Assembly: GCA_900545585.1 (NCBI GenBank)
Contig: UQZR01000022.1
Location: 1 to 46,737 of the forward strand
Origin: an uncultured Eubacteriales bacterium
GTDB lineage: Bacteria; Bacillota; Clostridia; Oscillospirales; Oscillospiraceae
Length of the DNA stretch: 46,737 nt
Direction of reading: 5' to 3'
The notes under the pieces were generated by a model. It did no database searches. It was not told the DNA's origin and was given only the letters and a program-made list of their open reading frames with translations. Shown one piece after another: positions 1 through 6,986 of the stretch; within the stretch, counting starts at the first letter, position 1, and every line of letters begins with the position of its first letter. Both the position numbers and the translations under genes were made by a program.

Positions 1-15
1 CGGGGTAGAACCCCA

Positions 16-316
16 CCCCTACGGAGGATCAGACGAGAGTACACCGGTATCCGGTGGTGCGCCGATGCGGGCCGTCGAGGCCGCCGGCCCCTACGGAAGG
101 ATAGACGAGAGTGCGCCGGTATTCGAAGGTGCGCCGATGCGGGCCGTCGGGGACGCCGGCCCCTACGGAGGGATAGACGAGAGTGCGCCGGTATTCGAAG
201 GTGCGCCGATGCGGGCCGTCGGGGACGCCGGCCCCTACGGAGGATCAGACGAGAGTACACCGGTATCCGGTGGTGCGCCGATGCAGGCCGCCGGGGACGC
301 CGGCCCCTACGGGGTG
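16..316. repeat. 72-bp tandem repeat array (about 4.2 units)
   Basis: Three full head-to-tail units lie at 64-135, 136-207 and 208-279, with partial units at about 16-63 and 280-316. Each contains gcccctacgg and a near-palindrome of the form ggcc-gtc-gggg-gac-gccggcc. Two sequence variants alternate: units ending before 64 and before 280 carry the 'ggatcagac...ggtatccggtggt' form, and the two between carry 'ggatagacg...ggtattcgaaggt', giving an order B-A-A-B. Because 72 is a multiple of three the array stays open in one frame, but nothing else suggests it is translated. Stretch 1-463 holds no gene that I can support. Confidence 0.9.
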
Positions 317-394
317 CGCGACCGGAGACATGACGAGATACGTGTGGGCGGGGTGTGCCCATTGGGGCGTTCAAACGCGGGACGCGGGAGCGGG

Positions 395-423
395 TGGCGT
401 TTTCCGGCGGGCTGTGATAGAAT
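395..423 (+). promoter_or_regulatory. Possible sigma-A promoter of the GNAT gene
   Basis: TAGAAT at 418-423 is a fair -10 box. The hexamer TGGCGT at 395-400, 17 bases upstream, is a weak -35 box. The spacing is right but the -35 match is poor. Confidence 0.35.
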
Positions 424-463
424 GGAGACGCAAACCACAAAATCAACACAGGAGGGCTCTCAG

Positions 464-949
464 ATGAACATCAGATATGCGGATATGTCCGACCTGGCCG
501 CTGTGACCGCGGTGGAGGCGGCGTGTTTCCCGCCGGCAGAGGCGGCCACCCAACAGGACTTCGCCCAGAGGCTCCGGTATTACAGCGGCCACTTCTGGCT
601 CATGTTCGACGGCGGCACGCTCATTGCCTTTGTGGACGGCTTTGTCACGGACGAGCCGGATCTGACCGATGACATGTACGAAAATGCGGCGCTGCACAAC
701 GAAAACGGCGCGTGGCAGATGATCTTCGGCGTCAACACGCTGCCTGAGTACCGGCAGCACGGCTACGCCGGAGAGCTGCTCCGCCGCGCCATCGACGACG
801 CGCGGAAGCAGGGGCGCAAGGGGCTGGTGCTGACGTGCAAGGAGCGGCTCATCCACTACTACGCCAGGTTCGGCTTCGTGGACGAGGGCGTGTCCGAGAA
901 GTCCACCCACGGGAACGTGGTGTGGCACCAGATGCGGCTGACGTTCTGA
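464..949 (+). CDS. GNAT family N-acetyltransferase
   Basis: A 161-residue protein of the Gcn5-related N-acetyltransferase fold, which transfers acetyl from acetyl-CoA to an amine. The substrate cannot be told from sequence. The acetyl-CoA pyrophosphate loop (motif A) is visible as RQHGYAGELL, following a beta strand with VNTLPEY. The late YARFGFVDEG segment is the usual GNAT C-terminal motif. The overall look is that of the AANAT-like subgroup. The ATG at 464 is preceded by ggaggg at 451-456. The frame is open further upstream, but only through the tandem repeat, so I reject the longer start. It stands alone, with a degraded GNAT gene next to it. Confidence 0.87.
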   Translation: MNIRYADMSDLAAVTAVEAACFPPAEAATQQDFAQRLRYYSGHFWLMFDGGTLIAFVDGFVTDEPDLTDDMYENAALHNENGAWQMIFGVNTLPEYRQHGYAGELLRRAIDDARKQGRKGLVLTCKERLIHYYARFGFVDEGVSEKSTHGNVVWHQMRLTF

Positions 950-985
950 CGGGCCGCACGGATACGAATTTACGAAGGTAAGACG

Positions 986-1165
986 ATGGACGTCAGGCCG
1001 TTGGACAGGGAGACGTATGCGGGCAGGCGGTTCACCGTCTGCTGCCGGACCCGTGGACGCCGCGGCATCCGCAGCTGCGCGGGCGGGTCCCGGATGGACT
1101 ATGTGCCGTTCGGAACGCCGGCGGAGCGATCCTTCGACGATACGTTCTTCGGCGAGCGGCTGGCA
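986..1165 (+). pseudogene. 5' remnant of a second GNAT acetyltransferase gene
   Basis: The frame from ATG 986 reads MDVRPLDRETYAGRRFT, then MDYVPFGTPAERSFDDTFFGE. From memory of the family, this is the typical N-terminal block of a clostridial GNAT subfamily (pattern IRPL-ETYAGKKFT ... PF-P-EKSFDDVFF-EWLE). After about 60 codons the similarity stops at a terminator hairpin that starts at 1167, and the acetyl-CoA binding part is absent. The middle is also Arg/Cys-rich and poor for the family, as expected for decay. It is read here as a truncated gene, not a functional small protein. Confidence 0.6.
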
Positions 1166-1166
1166 C

Positions 1167-1208
1167 GGCAGGAGGGGAGAGGCAAAGCCTCTCCCCTCCT
1201 GCCTTTTT
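1167..1208 (+). terminator. Rho-independent terminator
   Basis: A perfect 16-bp stem, 1167-1182 paired with 1188-1203, with a caaag loop and a following TTTTT. It would end transcription from the GNAT region before the next promoter. The stem sits directly on the 3' edge of the GNAT remnant. Confidence 0.85.
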
Positions 1209-1219
1209 CGGATGCCCTG

Positions 1220-1247
1220 TTGACTTTTTCGGAAAATATGGTATAGT
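1220..1247 (+). promoter_or_regulatory. Sigma-A promoter of the riboswitch/exchanger unit
   Basis: TTGACT at 1220-1225 and TATAGT at 1242-1247 are separated by 16 bases. Transcription should start near 1254, exactly where the riboswitch fold begins. Confidence 0.75.
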
Positions 1248-1253
1248 AAGCTG

Positions 1254-1404
1254 AATTGAGGGAGTAGTCGGCGCCATTGGGCGCGGTATGTCAACATGCT
1301 GGTGCTGCGCACCTGGCATATCTTAATTGATGAGACTCATGTACGAGCTTGGCATTGTGCATGCAGTTTTTTTGTGCATGGACAGCGCGCCATGCGCTTT
1401 TTTT
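1254..1404 (+). promoter_or_regulatory. yybP-ykoY family (Mn2+) riboswitch with terminator platform
   Basis: The leader carries the hallmark GGAGTAG block at 1261-1267, just inside a GAG (1258-1260) that pairs with CTC (1336-1338) next to the second hallmark, GAGA at 1332-1335. Between them are a P2 hairpin (gcgcc/ggcgc), a GTCAACAT motif near 1291 and a long P3 hairpin (ggtgc/gcacc). This is the arrangement of the yybP-ykoY aptamer, a known Mn2+ sensor that usually turns Mn2+ exporters on. An intrinsic terminator at 1376-1404 follows and would be the expression platform. The assignment rests on motif recall, not on a covariance search. Confidence 0.78.
1376..1404 (+). terminator. Riboswitch-controlled intrinsic terminator
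   Basis: The stem gcatgg (1376-1381) pairs with ccatgc (1390-1395), followed by TTTTTTT at 1398-1404. It ends 33 bases before the start of the exchanger gene, so read-through must be controlled by the preceding aptamer. Confidence 0.7.
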
Positions 1405-1437
1405 GTGCCCGCGGCAAGTGAATGCAGGAGGAAAAGT

Positions 1438-2469
1438 ATGGAAAGTATTCTGATATACGTACTGTTCGCGGTGGGCATCGTGCTCATCGTGAAGGGCGGC
1501 GACTGGTTCGTGGACGGCGCCGTGTGGGCCGCGGAGATCACCCGCATCCCCAAATTCATCATCGGCGCTACCATCATCAGTGTGGCCACCACCCTGCCGG
1601 AGATCTTCGTGTCCACCATCGCCGCCGTGGAGGGACACGGCATTCTGGTGTCCCAGGTGGGCGACTACATCGCGGCGTCACAGGACAAGGTGGGCATGGC
1701 CATCGGCAACGGCATCGGCTCCGTCATCTGCAACACCGCCATGATCCTGGCCATCAGCATCATCTTCATGCCCATCGCCGTGGACAAAAGGAGCTTCGCA
1801 CCCAAGGGCATCCTGCTCATCGCGGCGGTGTGCGCGCTGTTCCTGCTCTCCCGCAGCGGCAACTTCTCCATCGCAGGGGCGGCGGTGCTGCTGCTTATCT
1901 TCCTGCTGTATATCACGGAGAACATCCGCTCCGCCAAGCGGGACACCGGTGCGGAGGAGACTGGGGAGGCTCCTGCCAGCGACAGGAGATCCATTGTGCT
2001 GAACATTCTGCGCATCGTGGGCGGCGCGGCCTGCATCGTAGTGGGCTCTCAGCTGCTGGTGAGCAACGGCAGTCTCATCGCCGCGTCCTGGGGCGTGTCC
2101 GAGGCCATCATCGGCGTCACCATCGTGGCCATCGGCACCTCCCTGCCGGAGCTGGTGACGGCTGTCACGTCGCTCATCAAGAAGCAGTCGTCCATGTCCG
2201 TGGGCAACGTCATCGGCGCCAACGTCATCGACACCACCCTCATTCTGGCGGTCTGTTCCTTCGTGTACGGCGGCAAGCTGCCGGTATCCGCCCAGAACAT
2301 CTATCTGGACTTCCCCGTGGCCATCGTGGTAACGCTGATCGCCATCATCCCCACCATCGTCTGCCGGAGGTTCCAGCGGTGGCAGGGCGTGCTGATGCTG
2401 GCGGTGTATATCGCCTATCTGGTGGTCGTGACCACGGGGCTGGACTGGTATCTGGCTCTGGTGGCGTGA
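1438..2469 (+). CDS. CaCA-family cation exchanger (YrbG/NCX type)
   Basis: A 343-residue integral membrane protein of the Ca2+:cation antiporter superfamily, which exchanges a divalent cation for Na+ or H+ across the membrane. The two inverted alpha repeats are clear. The first has GATIISVATTLPEI, then IGNGIGSVICNTAMI; the second has GVTIVAIGTSLPELV, then VGNVIGANVIDTTLI. Both keep the ion-binding Glu in the LPE motif. A charged loop around residues 160-185 separates the halves. The ATG at 1438 has aggagg at 1426-1431. The gene is preceded by a Mn2+-type riboswitch and terminator, so Mn2+ export is a likelier physiological role than Ca2+ (inference). It converges on the ECF genes across a shared terminator. 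Confidence 0.88.
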   Translation: MESILIYVLFAVGIVLIVKGGDWFVDGAVWAAEITRIPKFIIGATIISVATTLPEIFVSTIAAVEGHGILVSQVGDYIAASQDKVGMAIGNGIGSVICNTAMILAISIIFMPIAVDKRSFAPKGILLIAAVCALFLLSRSGNFSIAGAAVLLLIFLLYITENIRSAKRDTGAEETGEAPASDRRSIVLNILRIVGGAACIVVGSQLLVSNGSLIAASWGVSEAIIGVTIVAIGTSLPELVTAVTSLIKKQSSMSVGNVIGANVIDTTLILAVCSFVYGGKLPVSAQNIYLDFPVAIVVTLIAIIPTIVCRRFQRWQGVLMLAVYIAYLVVVTTGLDWYLALVA

Positions 2470-2479
2470 GCACATACGC

Positions 2480-2514
2480 AAAAAGCGGTGTGGCATTTGG
2501 CCACACCGCTTTTT
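2480..2514. terminator. Bidirectional intrinsic terminator
   Basis: The stem aaaaagcggtgtggc (2480-2494) pairs with gccacaccgcttttt (2500-2514). The flanking A and T runs make it usable from both strands, serving the convergent exchanger and ECF genes. It overlaps the last base of the minus-strand stop codon. Confidence 0.85.
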
Positions 2515-5156
2515 TATTCTACCAGGCCGTATTTCGTTTTGATGCGGTCCAGCTTTTCCAGCATGGGCTCCGCCAGCACCCAGAGAAAGAACACGGTGGC
2601 GGCGGCGTGGACGCAGTCCACAGGGAAGCCGGTGAGGTAATAGCTCACCAGCACCTGCCAGTTCAGCTCCCTGCCGTAGATCAGGGCGGAGGTGGGGTTC
2701 ATCAGGCCGCCGTAGATGAGGATGGCGGCCAGTGCGCCGTAGACGCACAGGGCGGCGCGGCTGCGGCGGAGCCAGCCCTTGCGGAACAGGACGCCGGCCA
2801 GGAAGCCGATGATGCCGGCGGCAAACATCTGGAACGGAGTCCAGGGCCCCTGAGAGAACAGGAAGTTGCTGGCCAGCATGGTCATGGCGCCCACCAGAAA
2901 ACCGGTCTCGCCGCCGAAGGCCACGCCGGAGATGATGGTCAGGGCCAGCACCGGCTTGAACTGGGGCAGCATGAAGAAGGCAGCGCGTCCCGCCACGCCC
3001 AGAGCGCAGAGGACGGCGATGATCACCAGCTCGCGGGCCTGGGGCTTACGGCCCTCGAACACCATGAAGAAGGGCAGCATGCAGGCCAGCAGCACCAGCA
3101 GGGCCATGAGGTAGTAGTTTTTCAGATCAAAGTAGCAGCTGCCCACGAACAGGACGGCGGGGACGCCCAGCAATATCAGGGCGGCGGATACCTTGGTGCG
3201 GCGGGACAGCTTCCGCTTCTGCACCGGCGTCTGGAGCTGCACCGGCGGGGGCGAGCGGCGGCCGATGGCCGCGGCGGTGACGAACAGAGCCGCGATGAAC
3301 AGGGCATACTCCCCCACCGCAGACCAGCCGGCGGCGGACACCACGCCGCCGCCCACCAGCGCCGTCAGGTCCGTGTATTTGGCGGCGTGCCAGAAGATGG
3401 CCAGCGCCACCAGACCCGACACGGCGGCCAGCGCCTTTCGCCACCAGGGCAGTCTGGGCGCCTGCCACGCGGCGGACTCCTCCGCCACCGGCGGCAGCGG
3501 GGCGTAGATCCGCTGGGGCTCCGGCTCCGGCGGCACGTCGCCGCCGATGACGGCCATGACATCCTCCGCCGTCACCGCGCCGGCGCACAGGCCGCGGGCC
3601 ATGCGGTCAGCGGAGGTGGTATAGAAGCTGTTGCCGGAGAAGAAGGGGCGGGGCGCGCCCTCCGTCACCACGCTGCCGTCGAAGAACAGGGCGCAGCGAT
3701 GGGCGCAGCGGGCGCAGAACTCCACGTCGTGACTGACCATGACCACCGCGACGCCGCCCGCTGTCAGGGAGCGGAGGATGGCGGCCAGTTCCTGCTTGAA
3801 CTGGGCGTCAAGGCCCTTGGTAGGCTCGTCCAGCAGCAATATCCCGGGGTCAAGGAGCAGGACCTTACACAATGCGGCGCGCTGCTGCTCTCCGCCGGAG
3901 AGGTCGTAGGGGTGGCGGTCCAGCAGGGGCGACAGGCGGCAGAGGGCCACCGCCTGCTCCAGCCGCTTTTCCCGCAGGGCGGTCTCCAGCTTCTGGCCGT
4001 CAAATGCCTCGTACAGATCCTCGCGGACGGTCTTTTTCACAAACAGGGCCTGGGGGTCCTGAGGCAGGACGCCGATACGGCCGGTGCGCTGCACCGTGCC
4101 GCGGTAGGGCGTCAGCGCTCCGCTGAGCAGGTGGAGCGTGGTGCTCTTGCCGGCGCCGTTGCCGCCCAGCAAGGCAAGCAGTTCTCCCTGATACACGGTG
4201 AGATCCAGGCCCTTCACCACGTCCGGCAGATCCGGCTGGTAGCGGAACCAGAGGCCCTCCGCCGTCAGGACGGGGCCGCCGTGGGGGTGTGCCTCCGCTT
4301 CGGGCAGGGGCAGCAGCGGGTGCTGCGACGCCCAGCGGTGCAGGAAGTCTCTGCCCTCCCGCACGGTGACGGGGGCGGGATCGGCGCTATGGACGGAGGC
4401 CCAGATCCGCATGGCGGCGGGCATGGCCAGAAACATGCCGTGTCCCCTGCCCCGCAGCCGGCGGCCTACCTCGGCGGGAGAGCCGGTACACAGCAGGCGG
4501 CCGCCGTCCAGCACGGCGGCGTGGGTGGCAAGGGGCAGCGCCTCCTCCAGCCGGTGCTCCGTCAGGAGGACGGTGGTGCCCAGCTCGCGGTGGATGCGGC
4601 CCAGCGTCTGCAAAAAATCGGCGGCGGCGATGGGGTCCAGTTGGCTGGTGGGCTCGTCCAAAATCAGCACCTTGGGCTGCATGACCATGACGGAGGCCAG
4701 ACTCAGCAGCTGCTTCTGGCCGCCGGACAGCTCATCCACCGACTTGTGGAACCAGTCCTGAATGCCGAAGAAGGACGCCATCTCCGCCACACGGCGGCGG
4801 ATGGACGGGGTATCGCAGCCCAGACTCTCCAGCCCGAAGGCCAGCTCGTGCCAGACCTTGTCCGTCACCACCTGATGCTCCGGCGACTGGAGGACGAAGC
4901 CGATGTCCGCCGCCTGCTGCCGCAGGGGGACGTCCCGCAGAGGCGTGCCCTGAAAGTACACCTCGCCCTCGGTGACGCCGTGGGGCGTCAGGACGGTCTT
5001 GAGCTGGCGCAGCAGCGTGGATTTGCCGCAGCCGGAGGGGCCGCACAGCACCCAGAATTCGCCGGAGCGGATGGTGAGGTCCACGCCGGTCAGGGCGGGG
5101 CGGCGCTGCTGGGGGTAGGTAAAGCCGAAGCCGGAAAGGCGGAACAGCTCGTTCAT
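2514..5156 (-). CDS. ECF transporter EcfA-EcfA'-S component triple fusion
   Basis: An 880-residue protein with two complete ABC ATPases followed by a membrane substrate-binding domain. NBD1 has Walker A GPSGCGKST (39-47), LSGGQKQ and LILDEPTSQLD. NBD2 has Walker A GGNGAGKST (Lys337), LSGGEQQRAAL and LLLDEPTKGLD. From about residue 580 to the end there are some nine hydrophobic segments, including a GRAAFFMLPQFKPV block and a GPWTPFQMFAAG block typical of an ECF S component of the cobamide-type (CbrT-like) group, as I recall it. ECF systems normally use four separate polypeptides, so this fusion is odd. The start at 5156 has ggaggt upstream, 3 bases after the EcfT stop. Divergent cobTUSC genes suggest corrinoid as the substrate (inference). 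Confidence 0.85.
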   Translation of the reverse strand: MNELFRLSGFGFTYPQQRRPALTGVDLTIRSGEFWVLCGPSGCGKSTLLRQLKTVLTPHGVTEGEVYFQGTPLRDVPLRQQAADIGFVLQSPEHQVVTDKVWHELAFGLESLGCDTPSIRRRVAEMASFFGIQDWFHKSVDELSGGQKQLLSLASVMVMQPKVLILDEPTSQLDPIAAADFLQTLGRIHRELGTTVLLTEHRLEEALPLATHAAVLDGGRLLCTGSPAEVGRRLRGRGHGMFLAMPAAMRIWASVHSADPAPVTVREGRDFLHRWASQHPLLPLPEAEAHPHGGPVLTAEGLWFRYQPDLPDVVKGLDLTVYQGELLALLGGNGAGKSTTLHLLSGALTPYRGTVQRTGRIGVLPQDPQALFVKKTVREDLYEAFDGQKLETALREKRLEQAVALCRLSPLLDRHPYDLSGGEQQRAALCKVLLLDPGILLLDEPTKGLDAQFKQELAAILRSLTAGGVAVVMVSHDVEFCARCAHRCALFFDGSVVTEGAPRPFFSGNSFYTTSADRMARGLCAGAVTAEDVMAVIGGDVPPEPEPQRIYAPLPPVAEESAAWQAPRLPWWRKALAAVSGLVALAIFWHAAKYTDLTALVGGGVVSAAGWSAVGEYALFIAALFVTAAAIGRRSPPPVQLQTPVQKRKLSRRTKVSAALILLGVPAVLFVGSCYFDLKNYYLMALLVLLACMLPFFMVFEGRKPQARELVIIAVLCALGVAGRAAFFMLPQFKPVLALTIISGVAFGGETGFLVGAMTMLASNFLFSQGPWTPFQMFAAGIIGFLAGVLFRKGWLRRSRAALCVYGALAAILIYGGLMNPTSALIYGRELNWQVLVSYYLTGFPVDCVHAAATVFFLWVLAEPMLEKLDRIKTKYGLVE

Positions 5157-5159
5157 TTG

Positions 5160-6053
5160 TCAGGCACCTCCCTTCTCAAGACGGTGGAAACGGCGCTGTG
5201 AGACCCACGACAGCAGTGCGGGCGTCAGGCACAGCAGCAGGTATACCGCGTAAAAGCTGACGGTGATGGGGCGCAGGGGCGCGCCCCGCAGCATGGGGTA
5301 ATACTGGAAGAACAGGCCGCGGCTCAGGGCGGCCGCCAGCAGGTATGTGCCGCAGAAGGCCAGCCACAGGAGAAGGCTCCGGTCGCGGCTGTCCAGACGG
5401 TAGATGGAGAAGGCGGTGCGGCCGGGCTGGCCGTAGCCGCGGCTGCGCATGCTGTCCGCCGTGTCGATGGCGCTCTCCAGACTCCAGGTGACCATGATGG
5501 AAAAGACCTTCATGGCGTTTCTGGCACGTTGGAGGGGGCTGCCGCTGGAGGTGTCGCGGCCCATAAAGCGCTGGGCCTGGGCTACGGTATGGAACTGGCG
5601 GCGGAAGCGGGGCACGAAGCGCAGCGTCATGCTCAGCACCAGCGACAGGGCGGGAATGGCGCGGCCAAAGAGATAGATGAATTTATCGGAGGTCATAACG
5701 GCGCTGAAGCAGCGGAACCACAGCACCACCGAGGCCAGCAGCAGCGCCGCGGCCAGTCCGTAGAGGATGCTCTCCAGCGTCAGGGGGTTGCCGGAGGGCA
5801 GGTAGGTCAGGATGGTGACGCCCTGATGGACGAAGGCGGGGTTCACCAGTGCCGCCAGCAGCGCCATGGGCACCAGCCAGCGGGCGCTGTGTCCCAGCTC
5901 TCGCAGGCCATGGAGCCGCGCCAGACAGCAGCAGGCGCCGGTCAGGGAGATCAGCAGACAGACAGGGTGCATCAATGTCATGGAGAAGGCCAGCACCAGA
6001 GCGAAATAGGCAAAATTGACCGCCGGATGGCAGTCGGAAAACGTATCGCGCAC
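5160..6053 (-). CDS. ecfT: ECF transporter transmembrane component EcfT (CbiQ family)
   Basis: A 297-residue membrane protein that couples the ATPases to the S component in an energy-coupling factor importer. It opens with RDTFSDCHPAVNFAYF, the usual EcfT N-terminus. It has several TM segments and carries the cytoplasmic coupling motif SMRSRGYG near residue 200, whose Arg-Gly contacts the ATPase groove. I place the start at GTG 6053, eight bases after a ggaggg-aggt Shine-Dalgarno. The in-frame GTG at 6062 would overlap that site. It is the first gene of a two-gene minus-strand operon with the EcfA-A'-S fusion, and its promoter is divergent from the cobamide operon. Confidence 0.9.
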   Translation of the reverse strand: MRDTFSDCHPAVNFAYFALVLAFSMTLMHPVCLLISLTGACCCLARLHGLRELGHSARWLVPMALLAALVNPAFVHQGVTILTYLPSGNPLTLESILYGLAAALLLASVVLWFRCFSAVMTSDKFIYLFGRAIPALSLVLSMTLRFVPRFRRQFHTVAQAQRFMGRDTSSGSPLQRARNAMKVFSIMVTWSLESAIDTADSMRSRGYGQPGRTAFSIYRLDSRDRSLLLWLAFCGTYLLAAALSRGLFFQYYPMLRGAPLRPITVSFYAVYLLLCLTPALLSWVSQRRFHRLEKGGA

Positions 6054-6094
6054 GGGTGGCACCTCCCTCCCCTGTTTTGCGCACAGATGTCTTA

Positions 6095-6123
6095 ATTATA
6101 CCGGCTCCGGAGAGGTCCGTCAA
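6095..6123 (-). promoter_or_regulatory. Sigma-A promoter of the ecf operon
   Basis: On the minus strand TTGACG (6123-6118) and TATAAT (6100-6095) are 17 bases apart. The predicted leader to the GTG at 6053 is only about 35 bases, too short for a cobalamin riboswitch. Confidence 0.8.
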
Positions 6124-6148
6124 TCCCTGTCGGGGCAGGGATGTTTTT
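6123..6148 (+). promoter_or_regulatory. Hairpin between the divergent ecf and cob promoters
   Basis: atccctg (6123-6129) pairs with cagggat (6136-6142), followed by gTTTTT. It resembles a short terminator on the plus strand, but no gene precedes it. It overlaps the -35 box of the ecf promoter, so it may instead be an operator dyad. The role is unknown. Confidence 0.4.
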
Positions 6149-6153
6149 GGGGT

Positions 6154-6181
6154 TTGTATTTGCAGGCAAGTATGCTATAAT
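6154..6181 (+). promoter_or_regulatory. Sigma-A promoter of the cobamide operon
   Basis: TTGTAT at 6154-6159 and TATAAT at 6176-6181 are 16 bases apart. The start point near 6188 leaves a leader of about 25 bases before the TTG at 6213, so no riboswitch fits between them. Confidence 0.75.
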
Positions 6182-6212
6182 CGTTCTGAAATATCTGTAA
6201 GGAGGAGCTGCT

Positions 6213-6986
6213 TTGGAACGGAAGGAGCTGCGGGGCAGGCTGCATCTGTCCGGCATCGACGGGCAGGCGGCGGCGCTGGCCGGAAAATGGGGGCTGGGCT
6301 TCGAGATCGCGGAGTTCTGCTGGGCCCCGCGGCTGGAGCAGCCGGACGCCATGGAGCTGGTACGGCAGCAGATCGCGGGGGTGGAGCGTCTGTGGCTCCA
6401 CGCGCCCTTTGCGGAGCTGGCCCCCTGCGCCATCGACCCGCTGGTGCGGGAGGCGGCGCTGCGGCGGTTCCGGCAGACCATCCGGACGGCGCGGATGCTG
6501 GGCGTGAAGCGGATAGTGGTCCACGGCGGGTATATCCCGCTGGTGTACTTCCCCGAGTGGTACGTGGAGCAGTCGGCGGTATTCTGGAAGGAGCTGCTGA
6601 CGGACGTGCCGCCGGACATGGTGCTGGCGGTGGAGAACGTGATGGAGCCGGGGCCGGACATGCTGGTGCAGATCGCCGAGCAGGTGAACGATCCCCGTCT
6701 GGGGCTGTGTCTGGACGTGGGCCACGCCAACACCTCCGTCAGCAGGACACCGCCCATGGAGTGGATCGGTCCCATGGCCCCGTGGCTGAGGCACGTACAC
6801 CTGCACAACAACAGGGGGGACTGGGATCTCCACGACCCGCTGGGACAGGGGGACATCCCCATGGCACAGGTGCTGGACACGCTGCTGGACGTCTGTCCGG
6901 CGGCGACATATACCATTGAGAATCAGAACTGCGCGCCATCGCTGACGTGGCTGGCGGAGCAGGGCTATCTGGAGGAGCGAGCATGA
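6213..6986 (+). CDS. Xylose isomerase-like TIM-barrel protein, first gene of the cob operon
   Basis: A 257-residue protein of the sugar phosphate isomerase/epimerase (AP endonuclease family 2) fold. The metal-ligand set expected for the family is visible: His63 (LHAPF), His104 (VVHGGY), Glu141 (AVENV), Asp168 and His171 (LDVGH), His196/His198 (HVHLHNN) and Glu246 (TIENQ). An active metal-dependent isomerase, epimerase or hydrolase is therefore likely; the substrate is unknown. The TTG start has a perfect AAGGAGG at 6199-6205, seven bases upstream. The stop overlaps the cobT start by 4 bases (ATGA), which ties it to lower-ligand assembly; a role in ribose or ribazole handling is a guess. Confidence 0.8.
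   Translation: MERKELRGRLHLSGIDGQAAALAGKWGLGFEIAEFCWAPRLEQPDAMELVRQQIAGVERLWLHAPFAELAPCAIDPLVREAALRRFRQTIRTARMLGVKRIVVHGGYIPLVYFPEWYVEQSAVFWKELLTDVPPDMVLAVENVMEPGPDMLVQIAEQVNDPRLGLCLDVGHANTSVSRTPPMEWIGPMAPWLRHVHLHNNRGDWDLHDPLGQGDIPMAQVLDTLLDVCPAATYTIENQNCAPSLTWLAEQGYLEERA

Noticed and set aside
16..316. CRISPR array
   Set aside because: Units abut without spacers and are 72 bases long; no cas genes are present.
65..463. N-terminal extension of the GNAT protein through the tandem repeat (24-residue protein repeat)
   Set aside because: The frame is open only because the unit is 72 bases and GC-rich. A good Shine-Dalgarno and the natural GNAT start lie at 464, and the repeat looks like an intergenic element.
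950..1246. Functional 86-residue protein from ATG 986
   Set aside because: After about 60 codons the frame reads through a terminator stem into the next promoter, which a real gene would not do; a gene remnant is more likely.
1422..5201. Very long open frame on the plus strand across the exchanger and ECF genes
   Set aside because: It is low-complexity (His/Arg/Gly-rich), antisense or out of frame to clear genes; an effect of high GC codon bias. The same holds for the plus-strand frame 31571-35299 opposite pyc.
6054..6212. Cobalamin riboswitch in the cob/ecf intergenic region
   Set aside because: The two promoters leave leaders of only about 25-35 bases, and no B12-box is seen.
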